Assembly: GCA_016206405.1 (NCBI GenBank)
Contig: JACQRQ010000210.1
Span: 1 to 22,378, forward strand
Direction of reading: 5' to 3'
Length of the DNA stretch: 22,378 nt
From: Elusimicrobiota bacterium
GTDB lineage: Bacteria; Elusimicrobiota; Elusimicrobia; O2-12-FULL-59-9
The notes under the pieces are model-generated. The model made no database searches. It worked only from the letters and a program-made list of their open reading frames with translations, and had not been told where the DNA came from. The position numbers and the translations under genes were made by a program. This document shows, one piece after another, positions 15,228 through 22,265 of this stretch. The stretch's first letter is position 1, and each line of letters opens with the position of its first letter.

Positions 15228-16187
15228 ATGACGCAGAGGGCGCTGAGAAAAAGCAGGGGCGGTTGGGTCCGGTTCATTTACAATCTCTCCGGCCGAAGCG
15301 GCCGCATGGGCGCCGGCGTGCCGCACAAAATTTCCCGCTGGGGCCGCGCGACCAAGGCGGCCCCGGTCCGCGCCGCCCGGATATTTCTGGCGGCCTCGGC
15401 TCTGGCCTGGACTCTGGCTTCAAGCGCCTCAGCCTCGAAAAGCTACACGAACCTTGCCGCCGAGCTCACCCAGGCGGCCTTGAGCCACCATGTCAGCCAA
15501 GTCGCCGTGCTCCCCTTCAATTCCACGGACAATTCGGAGTTTCAAGACGGCTCCAGCGTTTCGGAGCGCCTGATCACCCAGATGGTGCGTTTGGGAAGGG
15601 TGCGGGTGGTGGAGCGCGAACTCCTGGACAAGGTGATGCGCGAGCAGCGGCTGATGCAGACCGGCGCCGTTGAAGTCGATGAGTTCCGGCAGGTGGGCCG
15701 CCTGCTTCCCGTGGAAGCCATCATCACCGGTTCGGTATCCCCGCTGGGAGATCAACTCGAGGTGCATGCCCGCTTGATCGAGGTCGGCACCGGAAAGGTG
15801 CTCTTCGCCTTGCAGGCGGAGTTTGAAAACGAATGGTTTGACGCTCCCTTCCAGGCAAGCGCCGAGCCGCGGCCGGCGGAAGCGGGAACAAAGCCGGAAG
15901 CCTGCGATCGCGCCGGCGACATCATCGACTCGCTGGCCATCTCCATCCTGGACCTCAAAGCCCGGTACTGGGCCCTCAAGGTCCGCGAGCCTGATTTTTC
16001 CTATATCCAGTTGACCTTGGACCCGAGCGCCAAAATCCTCAATCAAAGGATCCGCGCGTGGTTCTACGATCTTTTGACGGCTTGGTACAACCGGGGCGAC
16101 GCTCCGCGCCTGACGCCGTCGGAGCACAACAAGCTCATGCAGACCGAGGTGAAGATTTTAAACCTCGTAAAAACTTGCCAGGGATAG
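15228..16187 (+). CDS. Exported CsgG/FlgO-like protein
   Basis: A protein of 319 residues. A hydrophobic stretch (about 51-66) followed by ASSASAS looks like a signal peptide with cleavage near residue 69. It has an unusually long basic lead of about 47 residues; ATG 15306 would shorten this. The mature part shows the CsgG/FlgO/LpoB-type fold: VAVLPFNST (92-100), a SERLITQMV helix, VVERELLDKVMREQRL, then an EAIITGSVS strand and ARLIEVGTGKV. No lipobox cysteine is seen, so a soluble periplasmic protein is more likely than a lipoprotein. Relatives act in surface-structure assembly or cell-wall enzyme activation. The exact role here is unknown. It is followed after 12 bases by a truncated receiver gene. 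Confidence 0.75.
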   Translation: MTQRALRKSRGGWVRFIYNLSGRSGRMGAGVPHKISRWGRATKAAPVRAARIFLAASALAWTLASSASASKSYTNLAAELTQAALSHHVSQVAVLPFNSTDNSEFQDGSSVSERLITQMVRLGRVRVVERELLDKVMREQRLMQTGAVEVDEFRQVGRLLPVEAIITGSVSPLGDQLEVHARLIEVGTGKVLFALQAEFENEWFDAPFQASAEPRPAEAGTKPEACDRAGDIIDSLAISILDLKARYWALKVREPDFSYIQLTLDPSAKILNQRIRAWFYDLLTAWYNRGDAPRLTPSEHNKLMQTEVKILNLVKTCQG

Positions 16188-16199
16188 GGGGACACGAAG

Positions 16200-16445
16200 A
16201 TGAAAAAGAAACTGCTTATCGTGGATGACGAACCGGTGGTCCAGCGGCTGCTCCGCCGCCTCTTCGACGACAGCAAATACGAGGTGCTTATCGCCTCCAA
16301 CGGAAAGGAAGCGATGGATATCATCAAGGAAAAGCATCCTCACATGATGCTGGTGGATATTTTTATGCCGGGCAAGTACGGCCAGGAAGTCCTCAAAAGC
16401 CTGGAAACGACGGCCCAAGCCGAGCCAACCCAGTTTTCCGTGTAA
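16200..16445 (+). CDS. Truncated receiver domain protein
   Basis: Only 81 residues, against about 120 for a complete receiver. The first half is well kept: D9-D10, acceptor D53 in LVDIFMPG and helix alpha 3. The protein then ends with an unrelated-looking tail, so the switch Thr/Ser strand, the KPF lysine and helices alpha 4 and 5 are missing. A ribosome binding site (AGGGGGA, 16186-16192) sits seven bases before the ATG, so it is probably still translated. No remnant of the missing half is visible downstream, where an opposing gene ends 10 bases away. It could be a decaying gene after a deletion, or a shortened decoy. It is likely co-transcribed with the CsgG/FlgO-like gene. Confidence 0.75.
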   Translation: MKKKLLIVDDEPVVQRLLRRLFDDSKYEVLIASNGKEAMDIIKEKHPHMMLVDIFMPGKYGQEVLKSLETTAQAEPTQFSV

Positions 16446-16455
16446 GCGCCCCGCA

Positions 16456-17013
16456 TCAGGGGAGGTTCACTTCGGGGAAGTGCTTCTTGGCGCAATCGGG
16501 GCAAATCGTGTGTGAAAAATCGGCCAGCGTGCTTTTCCGGATGTAGGCTTCCATGTCCTCGTAAGTCTCGCCTTTATGGCGGATGCGTTTGCAGTAGGCG
16601 CATACGTCCAAAAGCCCTTCGAGCTGCTTGACCTGCCGCATCAGGCTCAAAATTCTCTCGGCGACGCGCAAGCGCCCCTGCAACACGACGGGGTCCAAGG
16701 GTTTTGTCAGAAAGTCGTCCACCCCGGCCTCCATCGCCTCCATATAACTGTATTTGCCCGTCAACGTGCCGGTCAAGAGAATAAAATAAGTGTAGTCCGT
16801 TTGGGGCCTTTTGCGGATTTTCTGGCAAAGCGCCAGGCCGCTCATGTCCGGCATGACCCAATCGCTGATGACGACCGGGACCGGCTCGGCGTCAAACACC
16901 TCCCACGCCTGTTTCCCGTCGCTGGCCAGGATGTCCTCGTAATCGAGCCTTTCCAGCACCCGCTTGACCACTTTCTGGCTGATTTCGTCGTCGTCAACGA
17001 TCAAAATTTTCAT
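16456..17013 (-). CDS. Response regulator with C-terminal four-cysteine domain
   Basis: A protein of 185 residues. The receiver (1-120) has D7-D9, acceptor D51 in VISDWVMP, switch T81 and K104 in KPL. A helix (about 118-135) leads to a small domain with VCAYCKRIR (C138, C141) and HTICPDCAKKHF (C171, C174), the CxxC...CxxC arrangement found at the end of many bacterial sensor kinases and receivers with the signature CxxCKxIR...FSHxICPxC. The domain probably binds a metal such as zinc, but its function is not established as far as I know. There is no DNA-binding output. The gene converges on the truncated receiver and diverges from the YdjM-like gene. Confidence 0.9.
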   Translation of the reverse strand: MKILIVDDDEISQKVVKRVLERLDYEDILASDGKQAWEVFDAEPVPVVISDWVMPDMSGLALCQKIRKRPQTDYTYFILLTGTLTGKYSYMEAMEAGVDDFLTKPLDPVVLQGRLRVAERILSLMRQVKQLEGLLDVCAYCKRIRHKGETYEDMEAYIRKSTLADFSHTICPDCAKKHFPEVNLP

Positions 17014-17039
17014 CGGTCGCCGCTTTCCCCGGAAGGCAG

Positions 17040-17045
17040 ATTATA
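17040..17045 (-). promoter_or_regulatory. Consensus -10 (TATAAT) for the four-cysteine receiver gene
   Basis: The minus strand reads TATAAT at 17045-17040, 26 bases before ATG 17013, giving an expected start near 17033. No good -35 is visible at 17 or 18 bases. It lies back-to-back with the promoter at 17068-17096 in the 89-base divergent gap. Confidence 0.5.
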
Positions 17046-17067
17046 CATTATTCATCTATGGCTCGGT

Positions 17068-17096
17068 TTGTCTGCGGAGGCCGGATTTGGCATAAT
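17068..17096 (+). promoter_or_regulatory. Candidate promoter giving a leaderless start at 17103
   Basis: TTGTCT (17068-17073, four of six) is followed by 17 bases and CATAAT (17091-17096, five of six). A TG one base before the -10 makes it an extended -10. Six bases later is ATG 17103. The predicted transcript begins on or beside the start codon. Confidence 0.6.
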
Positions 17097-17102
17097 AGGC
17101 CT

Positions 17103-17702
17103 ATGCGGCCCGCGACACATGCGCTTATCGGCGGAGCGGCCACGGCGGCGCTTGCGCCCAGCCTGGGTTGGCCGGCCAGCGCGCTTTTCGGTTTGGCGTC
17201 GGTTTTCATCGACGTGGACCACTACCTGGATTTCCTGTACTACAACGGCGGAAAGATATGGAGCCTCCGGAAAGCCTACCTGTTTCACCTGCGCCTGACC
17301 TGCCATCATCATCGAAAAGACTTCCTGGTTTTAAACGTCCTGCACACCACCGAAGCCTTCATCCTTATCCTCCTTTTGGCCTTGTGGTCGGGCAGCCTAT
17401 GGCTGCAGGCGATATGGGCCGGCATGATTTTCCATTATCTGTGCGATCTCTCCATGATGTTCCGCCGCCGCATCCTGCACGTGCGGGCCCATTCCCTGCT
17501 GGAATACTGGATCCGCCGCAGAAGGCTCGCCCAAGCCGGGCTTTCTCCCGACAACCCCTATCTCGACACCCTCAAGGACTTGCAAGCCGGCGCCGGGGGG
17601 CCGGGCGGCAATCCTTCTTTGATTGCGCTCTCCACCCCCTCGCCGGGCGCCGCCGCGCTTCCCGCGAAAACCTCCGGCCACATTGACTCAGTTATTGTTT
17701 GA
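17103..17702 (+). CDS. YdjM-like membrane-bound metal-dependent hydrolase (putative)
   Basis: A protein of 199 residues from ATG 17103, chosen because the promoter sits directly before it and because TH-x-LIGG at the N terminus matches the family start. The in-frame ATG at 17058 lies upstream of the promoter. Likely metal-site residues are H6, the FIDVDH motif (D37, D39, H40), H81, E84, H111 and D115, all beside hydrophobic membrane segments (about 10-35, 83-117). This pattern resembles the YdjM/DUF457 family of inner-membrane putative hydrolases, whose substrate is unknown. The C-terminal 40 residues are low-complexity, rich in Ala, Gly, Pro and Ser. The assignment rests on motif resemblance and is tentative. 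Confidence 0.6.
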   Translation: MRPATHALIGGAATAALAPSLGWPASALFGLASVFIDVDHYLDFLYYNGGKIWSLRKAYLFHLRLTCHHHRKDFLVLNVLHTTEAFILILLLALWSGSLWLQAIWAGMIFHYLCDLSMMFRRRILHVRAHSLLEYWIRRRRLAQAGLSPDNPYLDTLKDLQAGAGGPGGNPSLIALSTPSPGAAALPAKTSGHIDSVIV

Positions 17703-17749
17703 CAGGCCCAAAGGGCCATCCCGTTTTCCATGAACCGGCGCATTTTTTC

Positions 17750-18832
17750 ATGAGCTCGATGTTCCTCGCCAACGCGCTCAACGCGCTGGTCAACGCCTCC
17801 TTTATTTTAATAGGCCTGACAAGCTCCCTGGTCGCGGCGCTCATAGCCATGAAATTAGCCCTCCTCGCTTGGGAGGAAATCACGCGCCGTTCGCTGCTGT
17901 GGATGAAGCCCGCTTTCGAAGACTGCCTCAAAAAACGCGCCCCGGCGCCTCCCGCGGCTTTTCGCCGGCTGCGCTGGCCGCGACGAAGCATTTTGCAGTA
18001 TTTGATCATCTACCGCAGTTTCGGGCATACAGGCCGGGGCCTTCAGAGCATCGCCGGCGCCTATGAGTCGCTTGGATTCATCGAGACCGATCTAAAGCGG
18101 CTGCGCAGTTGGTTCTGGTGGGTTCGCGCCGAGGGCGCCAGGTGCCTGGGACAGATGCGGTCGCGGCGGGCCAAAGCGCGCTTGCTGGAAAGCCTTGGGG
18201 ATCGCTCCGTCCCGGTCCGTCTCATGTCGGCCTGGGCGCTGGGGCGGATAGGGGATGCCGACAGCATCGAACGGATTTTAGAGGCCTTGGTCGGCTCTTC
18301 CAGAATCGCCGGCATGCGGCTTTCATCCACGGTTTTTGAGTTGGGAGAGAAGGCCGTGCGGCCGCTCATGCAATGCCTTGCGCACCCGGATTACCGGATC
18401 CGCCTTTTGGTGATTCATCTGTTGGGGGAACTGAAAGACCCCCGCTCGCTGCCCGCCATCCTTTCAAGAACGGAGCCCAAAGAGCATAAAGAGGTTCGCG
18501 TGGCGGCCTATAAAGCCTTAGGCACCATCGCCCACCCCTCGGCGGTGCCGGCGCTCGCCCGGGGACTTAAGGATATGCACTGGGAGGTGCGCGCCCAAGC
18601 CGCCCGGGGTCTTGGCGAAATCGGCGCTCCGCGAGCGGCAAAAATGCTGCGCCGCGCTTTGGAAGACCCGAAATGGTGGGTGCGCCGCAACGCCGGCGAA
18701 GCCTTGACCAAGATCAAACCCGAGGGGGAAAAAATGCTTCTGGAAGCGTACCGGAAAAGCTCCCGCTCCCCGGCCCGGGATATGGCGGAGCAATGGCTCG
18801 ATGAAATTGGCTCTTTGCCTTCAATTTCTTAG
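17750..18832 (+). CDS. Membrane-anchored HEAT-repeat protein
   Basis: A protein of 360 residues from ATG 17750; ATG 17759 and a TTG at 17699 are alternatives, and none has a clear ribosome binding site. A membrane segment (about 12-40) is followed by a basic linker and HEAT/PBS-lyase-type repeats across about 122-349. Repeat signatures include VRLMSAWALGRIGD, IRLLVIHLLGELKD, VRVAAYKALGTI, VRAQAARGLGEIG and VRRNAGEAL. Such repeats form a protein-binding solenoid, here probably on the cytoplasmic face. It overlaps the glycosyltransferase gene by 32 bases, so the two are surely co-expressed. It likely scaffolds or regulates that enzyme. The role is inferred from linkage. Confidence 0.88.
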   Translation: MSSMFLANALNALVNASFILIGLTSSLVAALIAMKLALLAWEEITRRSLLWMKPAFEDCLKKRAPAPPAAFRRLRWPRRSILQYLIIYRSFGHTGRGLQSIAGAYESLGFIETDLKRLRSWFWWVRAEGARCLGQMRSRRAKARLLESLGDRSVPVRLMSAWALGRIGDADSIERILEALVGSSRIAGMRLSSTVFELGEKAVRPLMQCLAHPDYRIRLLVIHLLGELKDPRSLPAILSRTEPKEHKEVRVAAYKALGTIAHPSAVPALARGLKDMHWEVRAQAARGLGEIGAPRAAKMLRRALEDPKWWVRRNAGEALTKIKPEGEKMLLEAYRKSSRSPARDMAEQWLDEIGSLPSIS

Positions 18833-20201
18833 CCTGGCCATTCTGGCCTACTTTCTTTTGGTCAGCCTGTACTACGTTTTTCTATTCCTGCTGTCCTTCA
18901 TCAGCCTCCTCAAGCATCAACTGCACTCGCAGTTCGCCACGGCCAACGAGATTATGAAGGCCAAGATCACCCCGCCCGTCTCCATTTTGGCTCCGGCTTT
19001 CAACGAAGAAAAAAGCGTCGCGGCGAGCGCGCATTCCTTGCTGAATTTGACCTACGGCCTTTTTGAGGTCATCGTCATCAACGACGGCTCCAAGGACCGC
19101 ACGCTGGAAATTCTCATTGAGGAATTCAAGCTTCAAAAAACGAGGCGCAACTACAACCCCCAAATTCCCACCCGGCCGGTGAGGGGCATTTACCGCTCCC
19201 CAACCTTCAAAAACCTATTGGTTGTGGACAAAGAAAACGGCGGCAAGGCGGACTCCTTGAACGCCGGCATCAACATCAGCGCCTATCCCCTGATTTGCAG
19301 CATCGATTCCGATTCTCTCCTGGAGCGCCAAGCCCTTCTGCGCGTCGTTCACCCTTTTATGGAAGCCTACACCCAGATGGTGGCCACCGGCGGGCTCATC
19401 CGCGTCGCCAACGGCTGCGGCTTCAACGCCGGCCAGGCGCTCTCAGTCCGCACCTCCGGAAAATGGCTGGTCAATTTTCAGATTCTGGAATATTTCCGGG
19501 CTTTCCTGACGGGCCGTATGGGACTGAGCATGTTTAATTGCCTTCTGGTGGTTTCCGGCGCTTTCGGCCTCTTCAAAAAGGAGCCGGTCATCGAGGTCGG
19601 CGGCTACCGGAAAGACGTCGTCGGCGAGGACATGGAGCTCGTCGTCCGCCTGCACCACCGCCTGCGCAAAAGCAAACGGCCTTGCGGCGTGGCCTTTATT
19701 CCGGACCCCGTGTGCTGGACCGAGGTGCCCGAAAGCCTCAAAATACTCAGCCGCCAAAGAAATCGCTGGCAGCGGGGGCTTGCGGAAAGCCTGTCCCTGC
19801 ACTGGCAAATGCTGGGAAACCCGCGCTACGGCAGCGTCGGGTTGATCGCCATGCCTTATTTCGTCGGCATCGAGCTCCTGAGCCCGCTGGTGGAATTATT
19901 CGGCTACGCGACTTTTATATTCGGAATCTTCCAGGGGGCGATCGAGTGGAAAGCCTTTTTCGCCTTTTTGCTGCTCGCCGTCGGTTTCGGCCTGATCCTG
20001 TCGTTGTTGGCGCTGCTTTTGGAGGAGTTGGCCTTCCGGCGCTACCCCGGCGTCCGGGATTTGCTCCGGCTTATGCTGGCCGCCGTGTTGGAAAATTTGG
20101 GCTATCGCCAATTTATGGCGATTGTCCGCGCCCAGGGTCTATGGGACTGGATGCGGGGACGCAAAGCTTGGGGGGTCATGGAGCGCCGGGGAATCCATTG
20201 A
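18801..20201 (+). CDS. Membrane family 2 glycosyltransferase (polysaccharide synthase type)
   Basis: A protein of 466 residues. An N-terminal membrane segment pair (about 7-37) precedes a GT2 domain with APAFNEE (64-70), NDGSKD (D95), DSD (169-171), GEDMEL (base E276-D277) and QRNRW (319-323). C-terminal membrane segments lie at about 340-440. The (Q/R)xxRW motif and membrane layout match processive synthases such as PgaC, NodC and hyaluronan synthase, which build a beta-linked polymer from nucleotide sugars and pass it through the membrane. GGAG (18787-18790) sits ten bases before ATG 18801. No PilZ domain is seen. The sugar donor cannot be read from sequence. It ends six bases from the convergent YaiO-type barrel gene. 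Confidence 0.92.
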   Translation: MKLALCLQFLSLAILAYFLLVSLYYVFLFLLSFISLLKHQLHSQFATANEIMKAKITPPVSILAPAFNEEKSVAASAHSLLNLTYGLFEVIVINDGSKDRTLEILIEEFKLQKTRRNYNPQIPTRPVRGIYRSPTFKNLLVVDKENGGKADSLNAGINISAYPLICSIDSDSLLERQALLRVVHPFMEAYTQMVATGGLIRVANGCGFNAGQALSVRTSGKWLVNFQILEYFRAFLTGRMGLSMFNCLLVVSGAFGLFKKEPVIEVGGYRKDVVGEDMELVVRLHHRLRKSKRPCGVAFIPDPVCWTEVPESLKILSRQRNRWQRGLAESLSLHWQMLGNPRYGSVGLIAMPYFVGIELLSPLVELFGYATFIFGIFQGAIEWKAFFAFLLLAVGFGLILSLLALLLEELAFRRYPGVRDLLRLMLAAVLENLGYRQFMAIVRAQGLWDWMRGRKAWGVMERRGIH

Positions 20202-20207
20202 ATATCC

Positions 20208-21350
20208 CTACCCTCCCCAAAGGCAGGAAGCTCCCAACCCGAAACGATCAACGCGCCGGCCGCTTTGATTCCGGTTTTCCCGCAAATAAAAAGTTTCGAT
20301 CCGCCATCCGGGCCAAAAGCGCCAGCTCGCTCCCGCGCCGTAGTGGGCGGCCTTGAAGCTGCCGGCGCCGCTCAGGCCGGCCTCAAAAGCTTCCTCCGCC
20401 CGCGCATACGACAGCCAAGGCTCGACCCGGCGCCAGCCCGACCAAACCGCCTTGGCGCGGACCGAGGATAAAACGCCGCTTTTGCCGCCCGCCCTAAATA
20501 AAGTTTGGGACGGAGAATAGGCGCAGCTCAGCGTCGCGTTTTTTCCGTACAGAAAAGCGGCGAAGTTCAGGGCGTAAACATCCGCCTCCCTGTAGCGGCG
20601 AAAGGACGCGCTTCCCTCAGCGGAAAAAGGAGGCTTCAGAGCGAGGCCGCCCTGCAGCAGCGCATGCAAGCCGGGCAAAAGCACGCCCCGGCGGGCGGCG
20701 CCCATTGTCCATCCGGCTTGGGCCCGCCTCCAGGAAAACTTCCGCGCGCCGCTTAAGGCGAGCGATGTGTCGCCGGTCTGAAAGCGGCGTTCGCGCCCCA
20801 ACTCCAAGGCCGCGTCCCAACCGCGCAAAGCGCGGTCGCGAAAAGAAAAATGAAAGGCCTCGCCGTTGGGAGCAAAATTGTAGTTTTCGTGAAGAGTTTC
20901 CGCATGGAAGGCGTAGCGGCGCGGACGGTTCCATCGCAGATCGTCGAGCACGGATAAAATCCGCTCTTTTTCCTCCAAAATCTCGCCATCCCCGGAGTAA
21001 AGAACCGCTGCGCGCTCCGCCAGTTGGAGCGCCTCGTCATAGCGCCCCTGGAACCTTCTGAGCTGCGCAAAGCCGAGCAAGGCGTCCCGGTAATCGGGCT
21101 TTTGGGAAAGCGCCGCGGCATACTGCTCCTCCGCGGGAGCGTAGCGCCGCTCCCACGCCAGAGCCCGCGCCAGGGCGCAGCGCGCGTCCACATCCTCGGG
21201 AAAGTTCGTCAAGGTATTTTCAAGAAGCTCGATGGCCTGGGCGGTCCTGCCCGAGCGCATCATCCGCCGCGCCTCATCCAGGGGCGCCGCCCGCAGCCCC
21301 GCGCACAAGAAACCCCATAGAAGCAGGCAAAGCGCGAAGCGTTTTTTCAT
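20208..21350 (-). CDS. TPR plus YaiO-family outer-membrane beta-barrel protein
   Basis: A protein of 380 residues from ATG 21350; a TTG at 21362 in frame is less likely because the signal peptide fits ATG 21350. The signal peptide (MKKRFALCLLLWGFLCAGLRA) has cleavage near AxA, residue 21. TPR repeats follow (about 22-125; repeated ALARALAWERRY and ALLGFAQLRRFQGRY patterns), then a C-terminal domain of alternating aromatic and polar beta strands (about 135-380) like the YaiO outer-membrane family. Similar TPR-barrel proteins act as polysaccharide export ports, as in PgaA or BcsC. Lying tail to tail with the glycosyltransferase, it is a good candidate for its outer-membrane exit. It is transcribed separately. 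Confidence 0.85.
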   Translation of the reverse strand: MKKRFALCLLLWGFLCAGLRAAPLDEARRMMRSGRTAQAIELLENTLTNFPEDVDARCALARALAWERRYAPAEEQYAAALSQKPDYRDALLGFAQLRRFQGRYDEALQLAERAAVLYSGDGEILEEKERILSVLDDLRWNRPRRYAFHAETLHENYNFAPNGEAFHFSFRDRALRGWDAALELGRERRFQTGDTSLALSGARKFSWRRAQAGWTMGAARRGVLLPGLHALLQGGLALKPPFSAEGSASFRRYREADVYALNFAAFLYGKNATLSCAYSPSQTLFRAGGKSGVLSSVRAKAVWSGWRRVEPWLSYARAEEAFEAGLSGAGSFKAAHYGAGASWRFWPGWRIETFYLRENRNQSGRRVDRFGLGASCLWGG

Positions 21351-21376
21351 AAAACGGCCCAACCGGTCGCCTTATC

Positions 21377-21391
21377 TGGTAAAATTTCCAT
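21377..21391 (+). promoter_or_regulatory. Extended -10 directly before the deacetylase-family gene
   Basis: TGG followed by TAAAAT (21380-21385) forms an extended -10 with a five-of-six hexamer match. Six bases later is ATG 21392. No -35 and no ribosome binding site are seen, fitting a leaderless transcript from an extended -10 promoter. Confidence 0.5.
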
Positions 21392-22246
21392 ATGCCCCGC
21401 ATCTTCTCCGATCCGGCGGTGACCGGCTACCAGGCGGCCGGACATCCCGAAGCCCCTTGGCGCGTTTCTCGAAGCGCCGAGCGCCTGAAGGCCGCCGGGC
21501 ACAAAATCGAGCCGCCCGCGGCGGCGGCGACCGAAGAGGACCTGCGCCTGGCGCATGCCGAGGAGCACGTGACGGCGGTCAAAACCGGAAGCTATTTTGA
21601 CGCGGACACGCCGCCGCATCCGGACATCTACCGCATCGCCCTGACCAGCCTCTCCGGCGCCCTCTCGGCCGCCGATTCGGCCCAAAAGGGCGAGCCGGCC
21701 TTCTCTCTCATGCGGCCGCCCGGACATCATGCCGGCAAAAACCGGATCGCCGGTTTTTGTTACTTCAACAATCTCGCCGTCGCCTGCTTGAAGGCCCTGC
21801 ACGGCGGAAAATGCGCCCGCCTCGCCGTCTTGGATATCGACGTCCACCACGGCGACGGCACCGAGGAAATCCTCCTGGGCCGAGCGCCGTTTAGGTTCTG
21901 TTCGCTTCATCAGTCGCCCCTCTATCCGGGCACCGGACTTGAGAGCGTCGATAATTGCGTCAATATTCCGCTGCCTCCCGGCACGGCGGAAGACGACTAC
22001 CTCCGCCATTTGGAGCCCGCCCTGCGCTCGCTGCTGGATTTCAAACCGGATATTCTCGCGGTTTCGGCGGGTTTCGACACGTTTAAAGAGTGCCCCATCG
22101 CCGCTTTCAAGCTGGATATCAAATCCTACCGCAAAATCGGGCGAATGCTCTCTGCAACCGGCCTTAAGCGCTTTGCCGTCCTGGAGGGCGGCTACGCCGA
22201 GGCTTTGCCGGAGATCATCGAGAATTTCCTGGACGGGTTTTTTTGA
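21392..22246 (+). CDS. Histone-deacetylase/AcuC-family zinc amidohydrolase
   Basis: A protein of 284 residues, the common length of short bacterial family members. Signature motifs are all present: RPPGHHAG with the catalytic histidine pair H112-H113, GFCYFNN, LDIDVHHGDGT with zinc ligands D150 and H152 and charge-relay residues nearby, the third zinc ligand D229 in SAGFD, and GGY with Y268 in the catalytic tyrosine position. The active site appears complete. Relatives remove acetyl or other acyl groups from proteins, polyamines (acetylpolyamine amidohydrolases) or acetoin-pathway proteins. The substrate here is unknown. It diverges from the YaiO-type gene with a short gap and is followed by the convergent Mut7-C gene. 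Confidence 0.95.
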   Translation: MPRIFSDPAVTGYQAAGHPEAPWRVSRSAERLKAAGHKIEPPAAAATEEDLRLAHAEEHVTAVKTGSYFDADTPPHPDIYRIALTSLSGALSAADSAQKGEPAFSLMRPPGHHAGKNRIAGFCYFNNLAVACLKALHGGKCARLAVLDIDVHHGDGTEEILLGRAPFRFCSLHQSPLYPGTGLESVDNCVNIPLPPGTAEDDYLRHLEPALRSLLDFKPDILAVSAGFDTFKECPIAAFKLDIKSYRKIGRMLSATGLKRFAVLEGGYAEALPEIIENFLDGFF

Positions 22247-22252
22247 CGCCCG

Positions 22253-22265
22253 GGCCGCCCCGGCC
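22253..22265. terminator. Small GC hairpin between convergent genes
   Basis: GGCCG (22253-22257) pairs with CGGCC (22261-22265) around a CCC loop, immediately after the deacetylase-family stop and just outside the stop of the opposing Mut7-C gene. It may terminate transcription from both sides, but no strong T tract follows on either strand. Confidence 0.3.

Noticed and set aside
16449..16462. CCCC/GGGG hairpin between convergent genes as a terminator
   Set aside because: The stem is only four base pairs and no T tract follows on either strand.
17058..17102. Earlier ATG for the YdjM-like gene
   Set aside because: It lies upstream of the best promoter and would add a lead without the family's usual TH start; ATG 17103 fits both.
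17699..17727. TTGACA at the YdjM-like stop as a promoter for the HEAT gene, with the GGCCC/GGGCC hairpin
   Set aside because: No acceptable -10 lies at 16 to 18 bases, and the short hairpin lacks a clean T run.
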